Assembly (NCBI GenBank): GCA_041753075.1
Contig: JBGSVE010000044.1
Location: 5,134 to 69,133 of the forward strand
DNA from: UBA6163 sp041753075
GTDB taxonomy: Bacteria; Planctomycetota; Planctomycetia; Pirellulales; Pirellulaceae
Direction of reading: 5' to 3'
Length of the DNA: 64,000 nucleotides
The translations under genes and the position numbers were made by a program. Below are positions 45,001-53,410 of the stretch, piece by piece. Positions within the stretch are counted from its first letter, which is position 1, and each line of letters starts with the position of its first letter. Under the pieces are notes generated by a model. It ran no database searches. It was given only the letters and a program-made list of their open reading frames with translations, and was not told the origin of the DNA.

Positions 45001-48000
45001 CGGTACGGGGACCTCCACCGGGATCATCGAAAATGGTACCGGCGTGGTGAACGTCACCAAAGCGGGCACCGGTGGACAAAATTGGAATGGCCTTAGCACC
45101 TACACCGGTACAACCACAATCGGTTCGACAGGAATTGTAAGCGCGGCAACGTTGGCTAACATTGGCAGCGCCAGCGGTATCGGGGCGGGGAATACCGGTA
45201 ACAATGCGGGCAGCTTGATCTTTACCGGCGCAAGTGCAGTCCAAGCTTTCGGCGGATTGAGTTATACAGGCGCGACTTCCACTTCCACCAATCGATTGTT
45301 CACCTTCGGCGGTGCGGCGCTGGATAGCGGAGCAAGAATTCAAGCCAACGGTGCCAATCAAGCGGCGATTGTTTACAGCAATACCGGTGCATTGGCTTTC
45401 GGTACAACCAACATCGCTCAAGGTTTGGTTCTGGGTGGTGCTTCAACCGGCGATAATCGATTCAACCCCCAGATTACCAACAACGGCACCGGTATCGTCA
45501 GTCTGTTCAAAGCCGATGCGGGCACCTGGCATTTGGGCAATACCAACAACAACTACACCGGATTAACGACAATCACCGCTGGAACTTTAGGCGACGGCGG
45601 TGGCACCACAATCCCGAGCAACAGCCCGATCGTGTTTAACGGCGGTCGCTTGCTTTCCAGCGGCAATTTCACCCGTAACTTGGTCGCCACAGCGACCGCT
45701 GGCAACGCCAACGAAGTTAGTTTTTTAACCGGTGGTGGTTTTGCGGCGCTGGATTCTCAACTGGTCGTTTCGATCGGTGGATTGGCGACGCCCACCGCAT
45801 TGACCTGGGGTGCCGGCGGTTTTGCCAGCGGGACGCTTAACTTAAGTTCGGGTATCTCAGTCGCTGATGTGGACTTTCGCAATGCGATCGATCTTGGTGC
45901 GGTGAATCGCACGATCGACGTTTTCGATAACGCCAACACGGGAGCCGACTACGTAACACTAAGCGGCATCGTGAGTGGCGCCGGCGGCGGCATCATCAAA
46001 ACGGGCACCGGTATCCTCAGACTGACCGGCGCAAACACCTACACCGGAGCGACCGCGGTCCAAGCCGGCACGATTGTCGCATCGTCGCTTGGCAATAGCT
46101 CGGCACCCGGGGCAACCAGCGTCGGTGACTCGGCGACCGGAAATACCACCGCCGGCCAAATTATCTTGGGTACCGCAGCCACCGGTGGTATCTTGCAATA
46201 TGTCGGTGCTGGTGAAACGAGCGATCGGCTGATTTTCCTCGGTGGAGCGACCGCCTCGAACCAGATTCATGCCGATGGTGCAGCACCGCTGATCCTAACC
46301 AACGTGGTCAACGGTGCCACCGGCGCAGCAACTTTGTTTTTGCGTGGTACCAACACTTCGGCAAACATGATTACCAGTGCACTGGCCAACGGCGGAGCAG
46401 CATTTAGCGTCAACGTTGATGGTGGCGCAACCTGGATTTTGTCAAACTCGGCAAACAGCTATTCCGGTAGCACCACGGTCAACGGCGGTGCGCTGGGCCT
46501 AGGTGAACAGGGTTCAATCGGCACCAGCACACTCGTGCTCGGTAACGGCAGTACCTTTGCCTATGGGGCCGATCGAAGCTTCAGTAATGCCGTTAGCCAA
46601 AGCAATAACACAACGACTGCTTTCGTTGGCGATAACAGCTTGAACCTTACCGGTACCCTTGCGTCGCTAGCTGCCGCAAACAACGTTACGACCACGAATA
46701 CCATTATCGATGGCAAGACGCTCACTCTTAATGATGCGACGTTCAACTTAATCACTGCGGCCCGAACCTGGAACATCAACGGCGATGGCGACACAATTAT
46801 CAACGGCAACATCACCACCTCCACGGCGATGAATTTCGCCTTGGGGCTTACGTATGCCGGTGTCGGCAATGGAACGTTGACCCTCAATGGCACCGGTTCC
46901 AATCTCAACGGCGGGACGGTAACGATTAATTCGGGGCGTCTGATTATCGGTGCTGATGGCGTAATTCCTGATGGTGCTGGCGCAGGCAACTTGGTAATTG
47001 GTCCGGCGGTGGGTGCCACCGCGATGCTCGATCTCAATGGACATAGCGAAACGATCAATGGTCTGACCGCCAACGGTGCCGGCACAACTATCATTGACAA
47101 CACCTCTTCATCAGCGGCCACCTTGCGTTTCGGTGCCAACGATCAAGCCGTAAGCTTCGGTGGTGGTACCGGCGACTATACGATCACCGACAGCGGCAGT
47201 GGGGCGCTATCGATCGTCAAAGCGGGCACGGGTAGCGCTGTAATACCAAGCGGCGTCACCTTGACTTACGAGGGAGCAACAACGGTCGAAGGTGGTTCGC
47301 TTACGATCGCTTCGCCCGTGGACGGTACGACCAGTCTAAATGTGCTGAACAGCGGCAGCCAACTGAATCTCAGCGGCGGGATTGCTGCGCCGACTGCGAT
47401 CAACAGCGTCGTTGTCGAGAACGGTGCTACGCTGCAACTTCTAGACGGCGTCGGCAACAAACTGACAAACCTAACCAACCTGACGCTCGGCTCCACCGGC
47501 GGAACCAACACAACACTGAATTTCAATGTCGGCGATCTGAGCGTCGCTGGCGATGGACTCAACACCGATACGTTGACGCTGCTCAGCGGCGGCACGCTGA
47601 GTCTATTCACTGGCAACAATGTCACCTTCAATTTGTCTGACAGCGGCTTGAATGCCAATCAAACCTATAACCTGTTGCTCAGCTCCAGCGGGTTCACTAG
47701 CGGTGCCCTGTCGAGCGCAAATTACGTTCTCGGAGCAACGCCAGGCGGATTCTCGTCGATCACGTTGGTTGCCAATGATGATCGCGTGTTCCTCAGCACC
47801 GGCAATCTGATCACCGGCACATCGTATTGGCGCGGACTCACCGACACGACCTGGAACGGGAATGCAAATAACTGGTCAGACGACAAGGACGGACTGACAC
47901 CCGCATCGTCGGTTCCCGGCCAAGGAACCGATGTCGTGTTCCAGTGGAATTCTGGCAGTAACGCTGCCGTGACCACGACGCTGGAACAGAATTTTAGGGT

Positions 48001-51000
48001 CAATTCGCTCACCTTCGAGGCTGCCGACAACCCCGCCGACACACCGGCCTCGGTAACGATCAATCCCGGTACACTGGCGACAAACCGACTGGAAATTGCC
48101 CCGCAATCGGCCAGCGATGGAATCAAAATCACTGCCGGTGGCCCAGTCACGGCCACCATTAGCGGGCCCGTTCGCTTGGGTGCAAACCAATCGTGGGAAG
48201 TCGTCGACACGGGATCGACACTCTCGCTGGGATCGCTGCAGGGCGAAGCCGACGTGACCAAGATCGGCGCGGGCCGAGTGGTGCTCAGCGCCGCCGCCGA
48301 CGCAACATTCAATTCGGGTGTCACCGCCGACATCACGGTTAACGCTGGCACACTGGAGTTGACCAATGCTGCGGCCCTGGGCAACACGATTAACAGCAAT
48401 CTGGCCAACGTCATCGTCAACAGTTCGGGTGTGTTCTATTACAACAACGCGACCGCCGGTAACGTCGCCAATTCATTAAATCTCAACGGTGGTACGCTCT
48501 CCGCCGCCGGAGCAGCACAGACCTACAGCGGTCTAGTTAATGTTAGTGCCAATTCAGTTGTAAACTTGCGGAACGCAAACTCGGCAACAACTAACACTAC
48601 TCAGCGAAACATCACCTTGTCAGGCCCAATCAGCGGAAGCGGACGCTTACTACTCGACAGCATCGACACGCTCTCCGCTGGCAACCAGCTCACTGGCGAG
48701 CTGATTCTAAGTGGTAACAACTCAGCCTGGTCCGGCGGGCTAGACATTGTTCGCGGTACAGTTCGTGCAACGAACCTCAATGCCTTTGGCACAAATAGTA
48801 TTACCGCACAAAGTGGCCGAATCATTTTCAATACCGGAAATGGAACAACCTTCAACTCGATGTCAAATCTGACCATAGATTCCCCTGGTGGCATCCTTGA
48901 GTTAAACGTAGACAACTCCGCAGGCACTCCTAGTGCGGATCTGACAGCGAATTTCGGCGGCTCCATCACTCTCGGCGGCACAAATGCAAACAATGCACTC
49001 CGATTGTTTCAAGCGAACGACAATTTCAGCAAACTGAACATTCGCGGCGGCATCGTGCTGGGCAGTGATGCGAGCGTCAGCATTTCTGGCAGCACAATCA
49101 ACCGCGCCGTTACCATTGATACCGTTGGTATCAGTGAAACCGGCGGCCCAAGAGTACTCACCCTCAATGACGATCTCGGCGGCTGGGCCCAGACAAATCG
49201 ACCACTCGAAATCAACGTCGCCAGCACTTACACCGGCGGCACCCGAATTGCCGAAGGTGTTGTCATTCTTGGCAACGCTGCGGCACTGGGAACGGGCGCA
49301 ATTACGATCACCGGAGCCAGTACGTTGCAAGCGGGCGTTGATCTTTCCGCTGGCGGCGTCGGTCCCGTCGCGAATGCCTTGACGCTTAATGCAAACTTGA
49401 TCACCAGCGGCACCAATAACCTGACCATCGCCGGGACATTTACGGGCACTGGGCCTGCCGCCAACCGAACGTTGACCAACAACATCGCCGCGCCGTCGGC
49501 ATTGGTGTTCTCGGGACAAACAAATCTAGCTGACGCCGCCGATATCGCGCCCCGCACACTGACCATCGCCGGCACCGGAGCCACCCATTTCACAGGTGTT
49601 GTCACCGACGGCAACGCCACGGCAAACAACATTACAAAGACCAGCTCCGGCATTTTGTCATTCAGTAATACCAACAGCTACAGCGGCACAACCACCATCA
49701 GTGCAGGAGTGACTGCAGGCATTGGCAACAACTACGGAGTGATCGTTGCCGCAGCCAACAACGCCCTCGGTGTAGGTGCCGTCAACGCCCGCTTCAATAC
49801 CGGTGCGGTGACTTCGCAGGTTGTTCTCACCGGTGGAATCACGCTCGGCAACAGTAGCTTTACCACGACCGGCGCAGGCTCTGATGGTACGACTAACGGC
49901 ATCATCCGCAGCGTCAGCGGTGCCAACACAATCACGGGCGACCTCAATATGGTTGGTGGCGGTGGCAGCAGCACCTATCGAGCCGACGGCGGCTCGTCGC
50001 TGACCTTCAGCGGTACTGTAGGTTCCATTGCGAACGCAACGCGAATCATTAACCTGGTCGGTGCGGGTGACTTTGTCTTTACGGGACTGATTCGCGATAG
50101 TAACCAGGCCACTCCCAATGCTGCTGATTTCGTCGGGTTCGATTCCAGTAACAGTGGCACAACGACAGTTAGCGGAACCAACACCTACACCGGAGCAACC
50201 AGCGTCGGGGCCAATAACACGTTTATCGCTGGCTCGACGCAAGCGTTTGGTATAAACTCAGCGACTTCAGTTGCCGGCACGTTGCGCCTTGCCGGTAACA
50301 GCAATTCAATTGGCTCACTTGCTGGGGCAGGCATCGTTGAGAACATGAATGCCGCCGCCGCGCTGTTGACAACTGGCGGCAATAATACTTCGACGACGTT
50401 CACGGGAATCATTCAAGACGGTGCCGGCGGCGGAGCACTGTCGCTGACCAAAACAGGCACCGGAACGTTCGCGGTCAGCGGTGCCAACACGTACTCCGGT
50501 GGTACGACCGTCGATGGCGGAGTTTTACTAGTCAACAACCTGGTCGGCAGCGGCACGGGGTCGGGTCCGGTTACCGTCGCCAGCGGTGCCGTCCTTGGCG
50601 GCAGCGGTGTTCTTGACGGCGTGGTTACCTTCCAAAGCGGTGCGGTTCACAACCCCGGCAATAGTCCCGGCGTGCAAACCTTCGCCAACGACATCGACTA
50701 CAGCGCTGGCTCGGTCTTTACCTGGGAATTGATCACCAATACCGAACTGCTGCGTGGTGCCAACTTTGACGGTGTCGACCTGACCGGGGCCGCCAGCACG
50801 CTGACGTTTGCTCCTAGCGGCGTCACCTCGAACTTGGTGTTTAACTCAGCCGGTTCGAACGTGTTGTGGGCCGACAGTTTCTGGGACATCGATCGCCAAT
50901 GGTTGGTGTTTGACAACGCCGGTACGACCAGCAATTTGTTCGACACCATCAACGTCGGCAATGATTCCGGCGGCAACACGCTGCTAGCAACTCGCGGTGG

Positions 51001-51145
51001 ATTCTCATGGTCCAATTCGAGTAACGATGTCTACTTGAACTTCACCGCCGTGGCGGTTCCCGAACCGGCCACGCTCGGGTTAATTGGTATCGCTGGACTT
51101 GGTTTGATAGCTCGCCGCCGATCGCGGTCCAAACCATTGGTTTAG
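42020..51145 (+). CDS. Giant autotransporter-associated beta-strand repeat protein with PEP-CTERM tail
   Basis: 3041 residues from the ATG at 42020, which opens a signal peptide (RVLAAFFVLVWQICPAALAA); the frame is open to 41945. The whole body is Gly/Thr/Asn/Ser-rich beta-solenoid with at least a dozen autotransporter-associated repeats of the kind NTYTGATTISAGTL, SYSGTTTISAGV, NTYTGGTRIAEGV. The end reads VPEPATLGLIGIAGLGLIARRRSR, a PEP-CTERM signal recognised by an exosortase. There is no autotransporter beta-barrel, so export is by Sec and surface attachment by sorting. Probable role: adhesion or matrix. The composition leaves long open frames on the antisense strand. A 232-bp gap separates it from the barrel gene. 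Confidence 0.88.
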   Translation: MKTARVLAAFFVLVWQICPAALAADFYWDPDGTAAGNDIDGTSLGGNGIWDTSTSAWWDTTNNVAWPGGAGDNAIFTGPLVAGEPTQSTVTLSGLISANRLSFRRSRYHLTGGQLLLAGTMPSIDVSLGDYAIIDSEIQGSGGLTKTGRGTVRLGNNANTYTGTTTISSGSVVISGAGALGNDTSAVVVTGSPTRGFEGGALVLDGTAGGFTFSRDLSLQGYGPIGDRSSALLSLGDNTLSGLVTTATGSVNTRINQVNGTMTFAGGLNVEGTAGTTVSTLGGITQAGVSNYVFNSALTGTGTLEKSGGGTLFLAPTDTSGFSGSVRVSSSSTGTQSSVRINSANVLGTRTAAGTAGVIDLNGGILEVLMDAPSVQAGGVNANVYQRTSGTIFVDHGATGTAMNGTLTLGQLAFEENQTLTVAGRNGFGVTFGAAPVQGGNNNSTITNNLQGGGTLTFTGNFWSNTENGANRTLTIGGAGQTLISGNIIASAAAFNHNLTKAGTGTLTITSGAAATTLDGNVNVQDGRLTIANFQSINNAAAVVGRQLNLGNAATNGVLEINGANPTVANLELQRTLRLAGAAGGGTILANQSGANSILIANVATPTDTAKTLALGGVNTSDNTISGNLVDAAAGALSVTKIDGGTWLLSGTNTYTGATTISAGTLKLLANGAASTTLSDSSAIAFNAVNVNAGGTLEFVGQAATNNVETLGALTPTLGSGTVRLTPGAGGTASVVFSSLGAVGVGATVNFVAPTSSDTVSFSTIATTNNIADAGLYYNGADFAFVPGAGSAIRAANYGTDADFATSASALTAGQSNQITGSFSTAAIAIDSLKISGSHTLTQSGLLTVRTGAVANASGGIIQTGGNSVITGATGITTGGTGSLVIRVDGSGDTLTLNGPITSTTTGGFTKSGAGTLILAGANNQTGTISINEGTVRLSGTGRLGAGAALTIRQGAVLDLNGVTPGTSTNAFNNNGRVTNGSATAVTYTVGGANGTGTSTGIIENGTGVVNVTKAGTGGQNWNGLSTYTGTTTIGSTGIVSAATLANIGSASGIGAGNTGNNAGSLIFTGASAVQAFGGLSYTGATSTSTNRLFTFGGAALDSGARIQANGANQAAIVYSNTGALAFGTTNIAQGLVLGGASTGDNRFNPQITNNGTGIVSLFKADAGTWHLGNTNNNYTGLTTITAGTLGDGGGTTIPSNSPIVFNGGRLLSSGNFTRNLVATATAGNANEVSFLTGGGFAALDSQLVVSIGGLATPTALTWGAGGFASGTLNLSSGISVADVDFRNAIDLGAVNRTIDVFDNANTGADYVTLSGIVSGAGGGIIKTGTGILRLTGANTYTGATAVQAGTIVASSLGNSSAPGATSVGDSATGNTTAGQIILGTAATGGILQYVGAGETSDRLIFLGGATASNQIHADGAAPLILTNVVNGATGAATLFLRGTNTSANMITSALANGGAAFSVNVDGGATWILSNSANSYSGSTTVNGGALGLGEQGSIGTSTLVLGNGSTFAYGADRSFSNAVSQSNNTTTAFVGDNSLNLTGTLASLAAANNVTTTNTIIDGKTLTLNDATFNLITAARTWNINGDGDTIINGNITTSTAMNFALGLTYAGVGNGTLTLNGTGSNLNGGTVTINSGRLIIGADGVIPDGAGAGNLVIGPAVGATAMLDLNGHSETINGLTANGAGTTIIDNTSSSAATLRFGANDQAVSFGGGTGDYTITDSGSGALSIVKAGTGSAVIPSGVTLTYEGATTVEGGSLTIASPVDGTTSLNVLNSGSQLNLSGGIAAPTAINSVVVENGATLQLLDGVGNKLTNLTNLTLGSTGGTNTTLNFNVGDLSVAGDGLNTDTLTLLSGGTLSLFTGNNVTFNLSDSGLNANQTYNLLLSSSGFTSGALSSANYVLGATPGGFSSITLVANDDRVFLSTGNLITGTSYWRGLTDTTWNGNANNWSDDKDGLTPASSVPGQGTDVVFQWNSGSNAAVTTTLEQNFRVNSLTFEAADNPADTPASVTINPGTLATNRLEIAPQSASDGIKITAGGPVTATISGPVRLGANQSWEVVDTGSTLSLGSLQGEADVTKIGAGRVVLSAAADATFNSGVTADITVNAGTLELTNAAALGNTINSNLANVIVNSSGVFYYNNATAGNVANSLNLNGGTLSAAGAAQTYSGLVNVSANSVVNLRNANSATTNTTQRNITLSGPISGSGRLLLDSIDTLSAGNQLTGELILSGNNSAWSGGLDIVRGTVRATNLNAFGTNSITAQSGRIIFNTGNGTTFNSMSNLTIDSPGGILELNVDNSAGTPSADLTANFGGSITLGGTNANNALRLFQANDNFSKLNIRGGIVLGSDASVSISGSTINRAVTIDTVGISETGGPRVLTLNDDLGGWAQTNRPLEINVASTYTGGTRIAEGVVILGNAAALGTGAITITGASTLQAGVDLSAGGVGPVANALTLNANLITSGTNNLTIAGTFTGTGPAANRTLTNNIAAPSALVFSGQTNLADAADIAPRTLTIAGTGATHFTGVVTDGNATANNITKTSSGILSFSNTNSYSGTTTISAGVTAGIGNNYGVIVAAANNALGVGAVNARFNTGAVTSQVVLTGGITLGNSSFTTTGAGSDGTTNGIIRSVSGANTITGDLNMVGGGGSSTYRADGGSSLTFSGTVGSIANATRIINLVGAGDFVFTGLIRDSNQATPNAADFVGFDSSNSGTTTVSGTNTYTGATSVGANNTFIAGSTQAFGINSATSVAGTLRLAGNSNSIGSLAGAGIVENMNAAAALLTTGGNNTSTTFTGIIQDGAGGGALSLTKTGTGTFAVSGANTYSGGTTVDGGVLLVNNLVGSGTGSGPVTVASGAVLGGSGVLDGVVTFQSGAVHNPGNSPGVQTFANDIDYSAGSVFTWELITNTELLRGANFDGVDLTGAASTLTFAPSGVTSNLVFNSAGSNVLWADSFWDIDRQWLVFDNAGTTSNLFDTINVGNDSGGNTLLATRGGFSWSNSSNDVYLNFTAVAVPEPATLGLIGIAGLGLIARRRSRSKPLV

Positions 51146-51377
51146 TTCGACTTGCGCACTTTTCCCGTGTCGAAGTCGCGTAGGGTAGAACAATTGTTCT
51201 TCAATTCGAGTTGCAAAAGACGCAAAACCGAATCATTCGGATAAATCCGCAAAGTCACCGCGAAGATTTCCTCCCCTAGAGCCGATACAACCGTTAGCCC
51301 CATCGGACGGGGCAACGGAATGTTTGCGTCTTGGGCGTGAAAACTGACAAAACGATGCGTTTGGCTGGCGGTTGGTC
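51146..51377. other. Intergenic region with palindrome and repeat after the giant gene
   Basis: TAGTTCGACTTGCGCACTTTTC at 51143-51164 repeats 41551-41572 with one mismatch; each copy begins in the stop codon of the preceding gene. AGAACAATTGTTCT at 51187-51200 is a perfect 14-base palindrome. One of these may terminate the giant transcript. No gene. Confidence 0.5.
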
Positions 51378-53357
51378 ATGAAGAACCCTCGCGATATTTT
51401 GCATGGCGGCTGCCTAATGGCACTGCTTCTAGCTATCACTGGGTCAGCGGGCCCTGCGATTGGTGACGAGCCAACCATATCAATCGGCGAGTTGATCGCC
51501 GGTGAGGCCGCGATTGACGCCGGAGTGGCGGCCGACGCGGGCGTCAGTTTGGCCACGTTAATCGATGGCGTTCGCCCGGACGAAGACATTCGTCCTCCGG
51601 TGCTGCGACGTGCCGACGAAGAGGCCCAATCGCTGCCGGGAATCGCAACCGGCGAAGATCATACCCAGCCGCTTGTTCGCGTACCCGAGCAATATCCCTA
51701 CGGTTTCACTGGCCCAACCGGTGTACAACCGACTGAGGCGCAAACCAGCAGCCACTTTATCCCCGTCGAAGACCGCTGGCGTTTGGGCTCGCCGGAGTGG
51801 GATCGATACGGCAAAGGGCACCCGGTGCTGGACGATTATCCGGGCGTAAAGGGTGCTTGGTGGGATCCGTACAACGAAAACGTCCTCAAGGGCGATTACC
51901 CGATCTACGGCCAACATACATTTCTGAAGTTAACAGCGCGCAGTCAGACCTTGTTCGAAGCACGTCAATTGCCGACACCTACGACGCCCTTCGAGGCCAC
52001 CCAAAACCCGAACCAGGCCGAGTTTTTTGGTGACCCAGACTCGGTGCTGACGGTCCAGAATACTTCGCTGACCACCGAATTGTTTCACGGCAACTCCGCC
52101 TTTAAGCCGGTGGATTGGCGAATTCGCTCAACGCTGTTCTACAACATCAACAACCTCACCGCCGACGAGTTGGCGGTCATCAACCCGGACGTCCGCGCCG
52201 GCCACAGCCGCTTCCGTCAAGACTTCGTTCCTGAGGAATACTTCCTTGAAGCGAAGTTGGCTGACACCAGTGCCTATTACGACTTTGCCTCGGTGCGAGT
52301 CGGCAGCCAGTTTTTCACCAGCGATTTTCGGGGCTTTATTTTCAGCGACACCAACCGTGGCGCCAGGTTGTTCGGCACACGGCTGAGCAACCGCGACCAA
52401 TACAACCTGATATGGTTCGACCAGACCGAAAAGGACACCAACAGCCTGCTCAACCGCATCGACAAAGACCGCCACCAAAACACCTGGATCGCGAACTATT
52501 ACCGGAACGATTTTTTGTACCCGGGTAACAACCTAAACTTGTCCTTTCACCACAACCGCGACAAGCCATCGACCGAGTTTGACCGCAACAATTTCCTCGT
52601 CCGTCCTGATCCGGTCGGTGTTTTCGCCGAACACGACGTAAGGTCTTATTACTTCGGTGCCGCGTCGAACGGTCACGTCGAACGATACAACCTGAGCACT
52701 GCGTTTTACTACGTGTTCGGACGCGACAATTTGAATCCGATCGCCGGTCGCGAAGTTGATATCAGCGCTTACATGGCGGCCATCGAGCTATCATACGACC
52801 GCGACTGGGTACGATTTCGCACCTCCTATTTCTACAACAGCGGTGATTCCAACGCGAACGACGACAAAGCGACCGGCTTTGATGCGATCTTCGCCAATCC
52901 CAACTTTGCCGGTAATGAGTTTAGCTATTGGGGTCGCCAGGGCATTCGCCTGTTCGGTGTCGAGCTAACCAATCGACTGAGTTTGAATCCAAGTTTGAAA
53001 CAGGGGAAATTCCAGGGCCAACAAAATTTTGTTAACCCAGGATTGCATCTTTACAATGTTGGTCTCGACGCCGACATCACACCTCGTTTAAGGTCTATCA
53101 ACAACGCCAACCTGCTCTGGTTTGACGAAACCAGTCCGCTGGAAACTTATTTGTTTGTCGGCAACGTTCGCAATTTCATCGGTACTGACTTGAGTACCGG
53201 CCTGGAATATCGACCGCTGCTAAATAACAACATTTTGTTGCTCAGCGGTTTTTCGACACTCCTGGCCGGGGAAGGCTTTGAAGATTTGTTTCAGAGCCTA
53301 CAAGATAAAACGCGAAATCCAGTTGCAGCGTTTGCCGAGTTGGTGCTTGAGTTTTAA
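51378..53357 (+). CDS. Predicted outer-membrane beta-barrel (porin-like)
   Basis: 659 residues from the ATG at 51378 (a TTG at 51372 precedes). A signal peptide (CLMALLLAITGSAGPAIGD) is followed by a 120-residue acidic linker. From about residue 160 the sequence has the alternating pattern of an outer-membrane barrel, with aromatic-rich amphipathic strands (DWRIRSTLFYNINNL, YYDFASVRVGSQFF, QYNLIWFDQTEKD, NLNLSFHHNRD, YNLSTAFYYVFGRDN, WVRFRTSYFYNSGD) and it ends in Phe (ELVLEF), the usual terminal signal for outer-membrane insertion. No known porin name fits. The multiheme cytochrome gene follows after 53 bp, so the pair is probably cotranscribed and physically linked. Confidence 0.78.
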   Translation: MKNPRDILHGGCLMALLLAITGSAGPAIGDEPTISIGELIAGEAAIDAGVAADAGVSLATLIDGVRPDEDIRPPVLRRADEEAQSLPGIATGEDHTQPLVRVPEQYPYGFTGPTGVQPTEAQTSSHFIPVEDRWRLGSPEWDRYGKGHPVLDDYPGVKGAWWDPYNENVLKGDYPIYGQHTFLKLTARSQTLFEARQLPTPTTPFEATQNPNQAEFFGDPDSVLTVQNTSLTTELFHGNSAFKPVDWRIRSTLFYNINNLTADELAVINPDVRAGHSRFRQDFVPEEYFLEAKLADTSAYYDFASVRVGSQFFTSDFRGFIFSDTNRGARLFGTRLSNRDQYNLIWFDQTEKDTNSLLNRIDKDRHQNTWIANYYRNDFLYPGNNLNLSFHHNRDKPSTEFDRNNFLVRPDPVGVFAEHDVRSYYFGAASNGHVERYNLSTAFYYVFGRDNLNPIAGREVDISAYMAAIELSYDRDWVRFRTSYFYNSGDSNANDDKATGFDAIFANPNFAGNEFSYWGRQGIRLFGVELTNRLSLNPSLKQGKFQGQQNFVNPGLHLYNVGLDADITPRLRSINNANLLWFDETSPLETYLFVGNVRNFIGTDLSTGLEYRPLLNNNILLLSGFSTLLAGEGFEDLFQSLQDKTRNPVAAFAELVLEF

Positions 53358-53410
53358 GATTGACCAACGACGGCCCGCGAGCCGTCGGCTGATTTGGAAG
53401 AATCATCGCT

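Noticed and set aside
47722..48420. Minus-strand open frame of 232 codons, one of many across 42-51 kb
   Set aside because: The repeated Gly/Thr/Asn codons of the giant protein produce Val/Pro/Leu-rich antisense frames everywhere in this gene; none has a start signal or a family.
42020..51145. Tandem DNA repeats or a CRISPR-like array in the giant gene
   Set aside because: The similarity is at protein level, degenerate at DNA level, and the frame is unbroken for 3041 codons.
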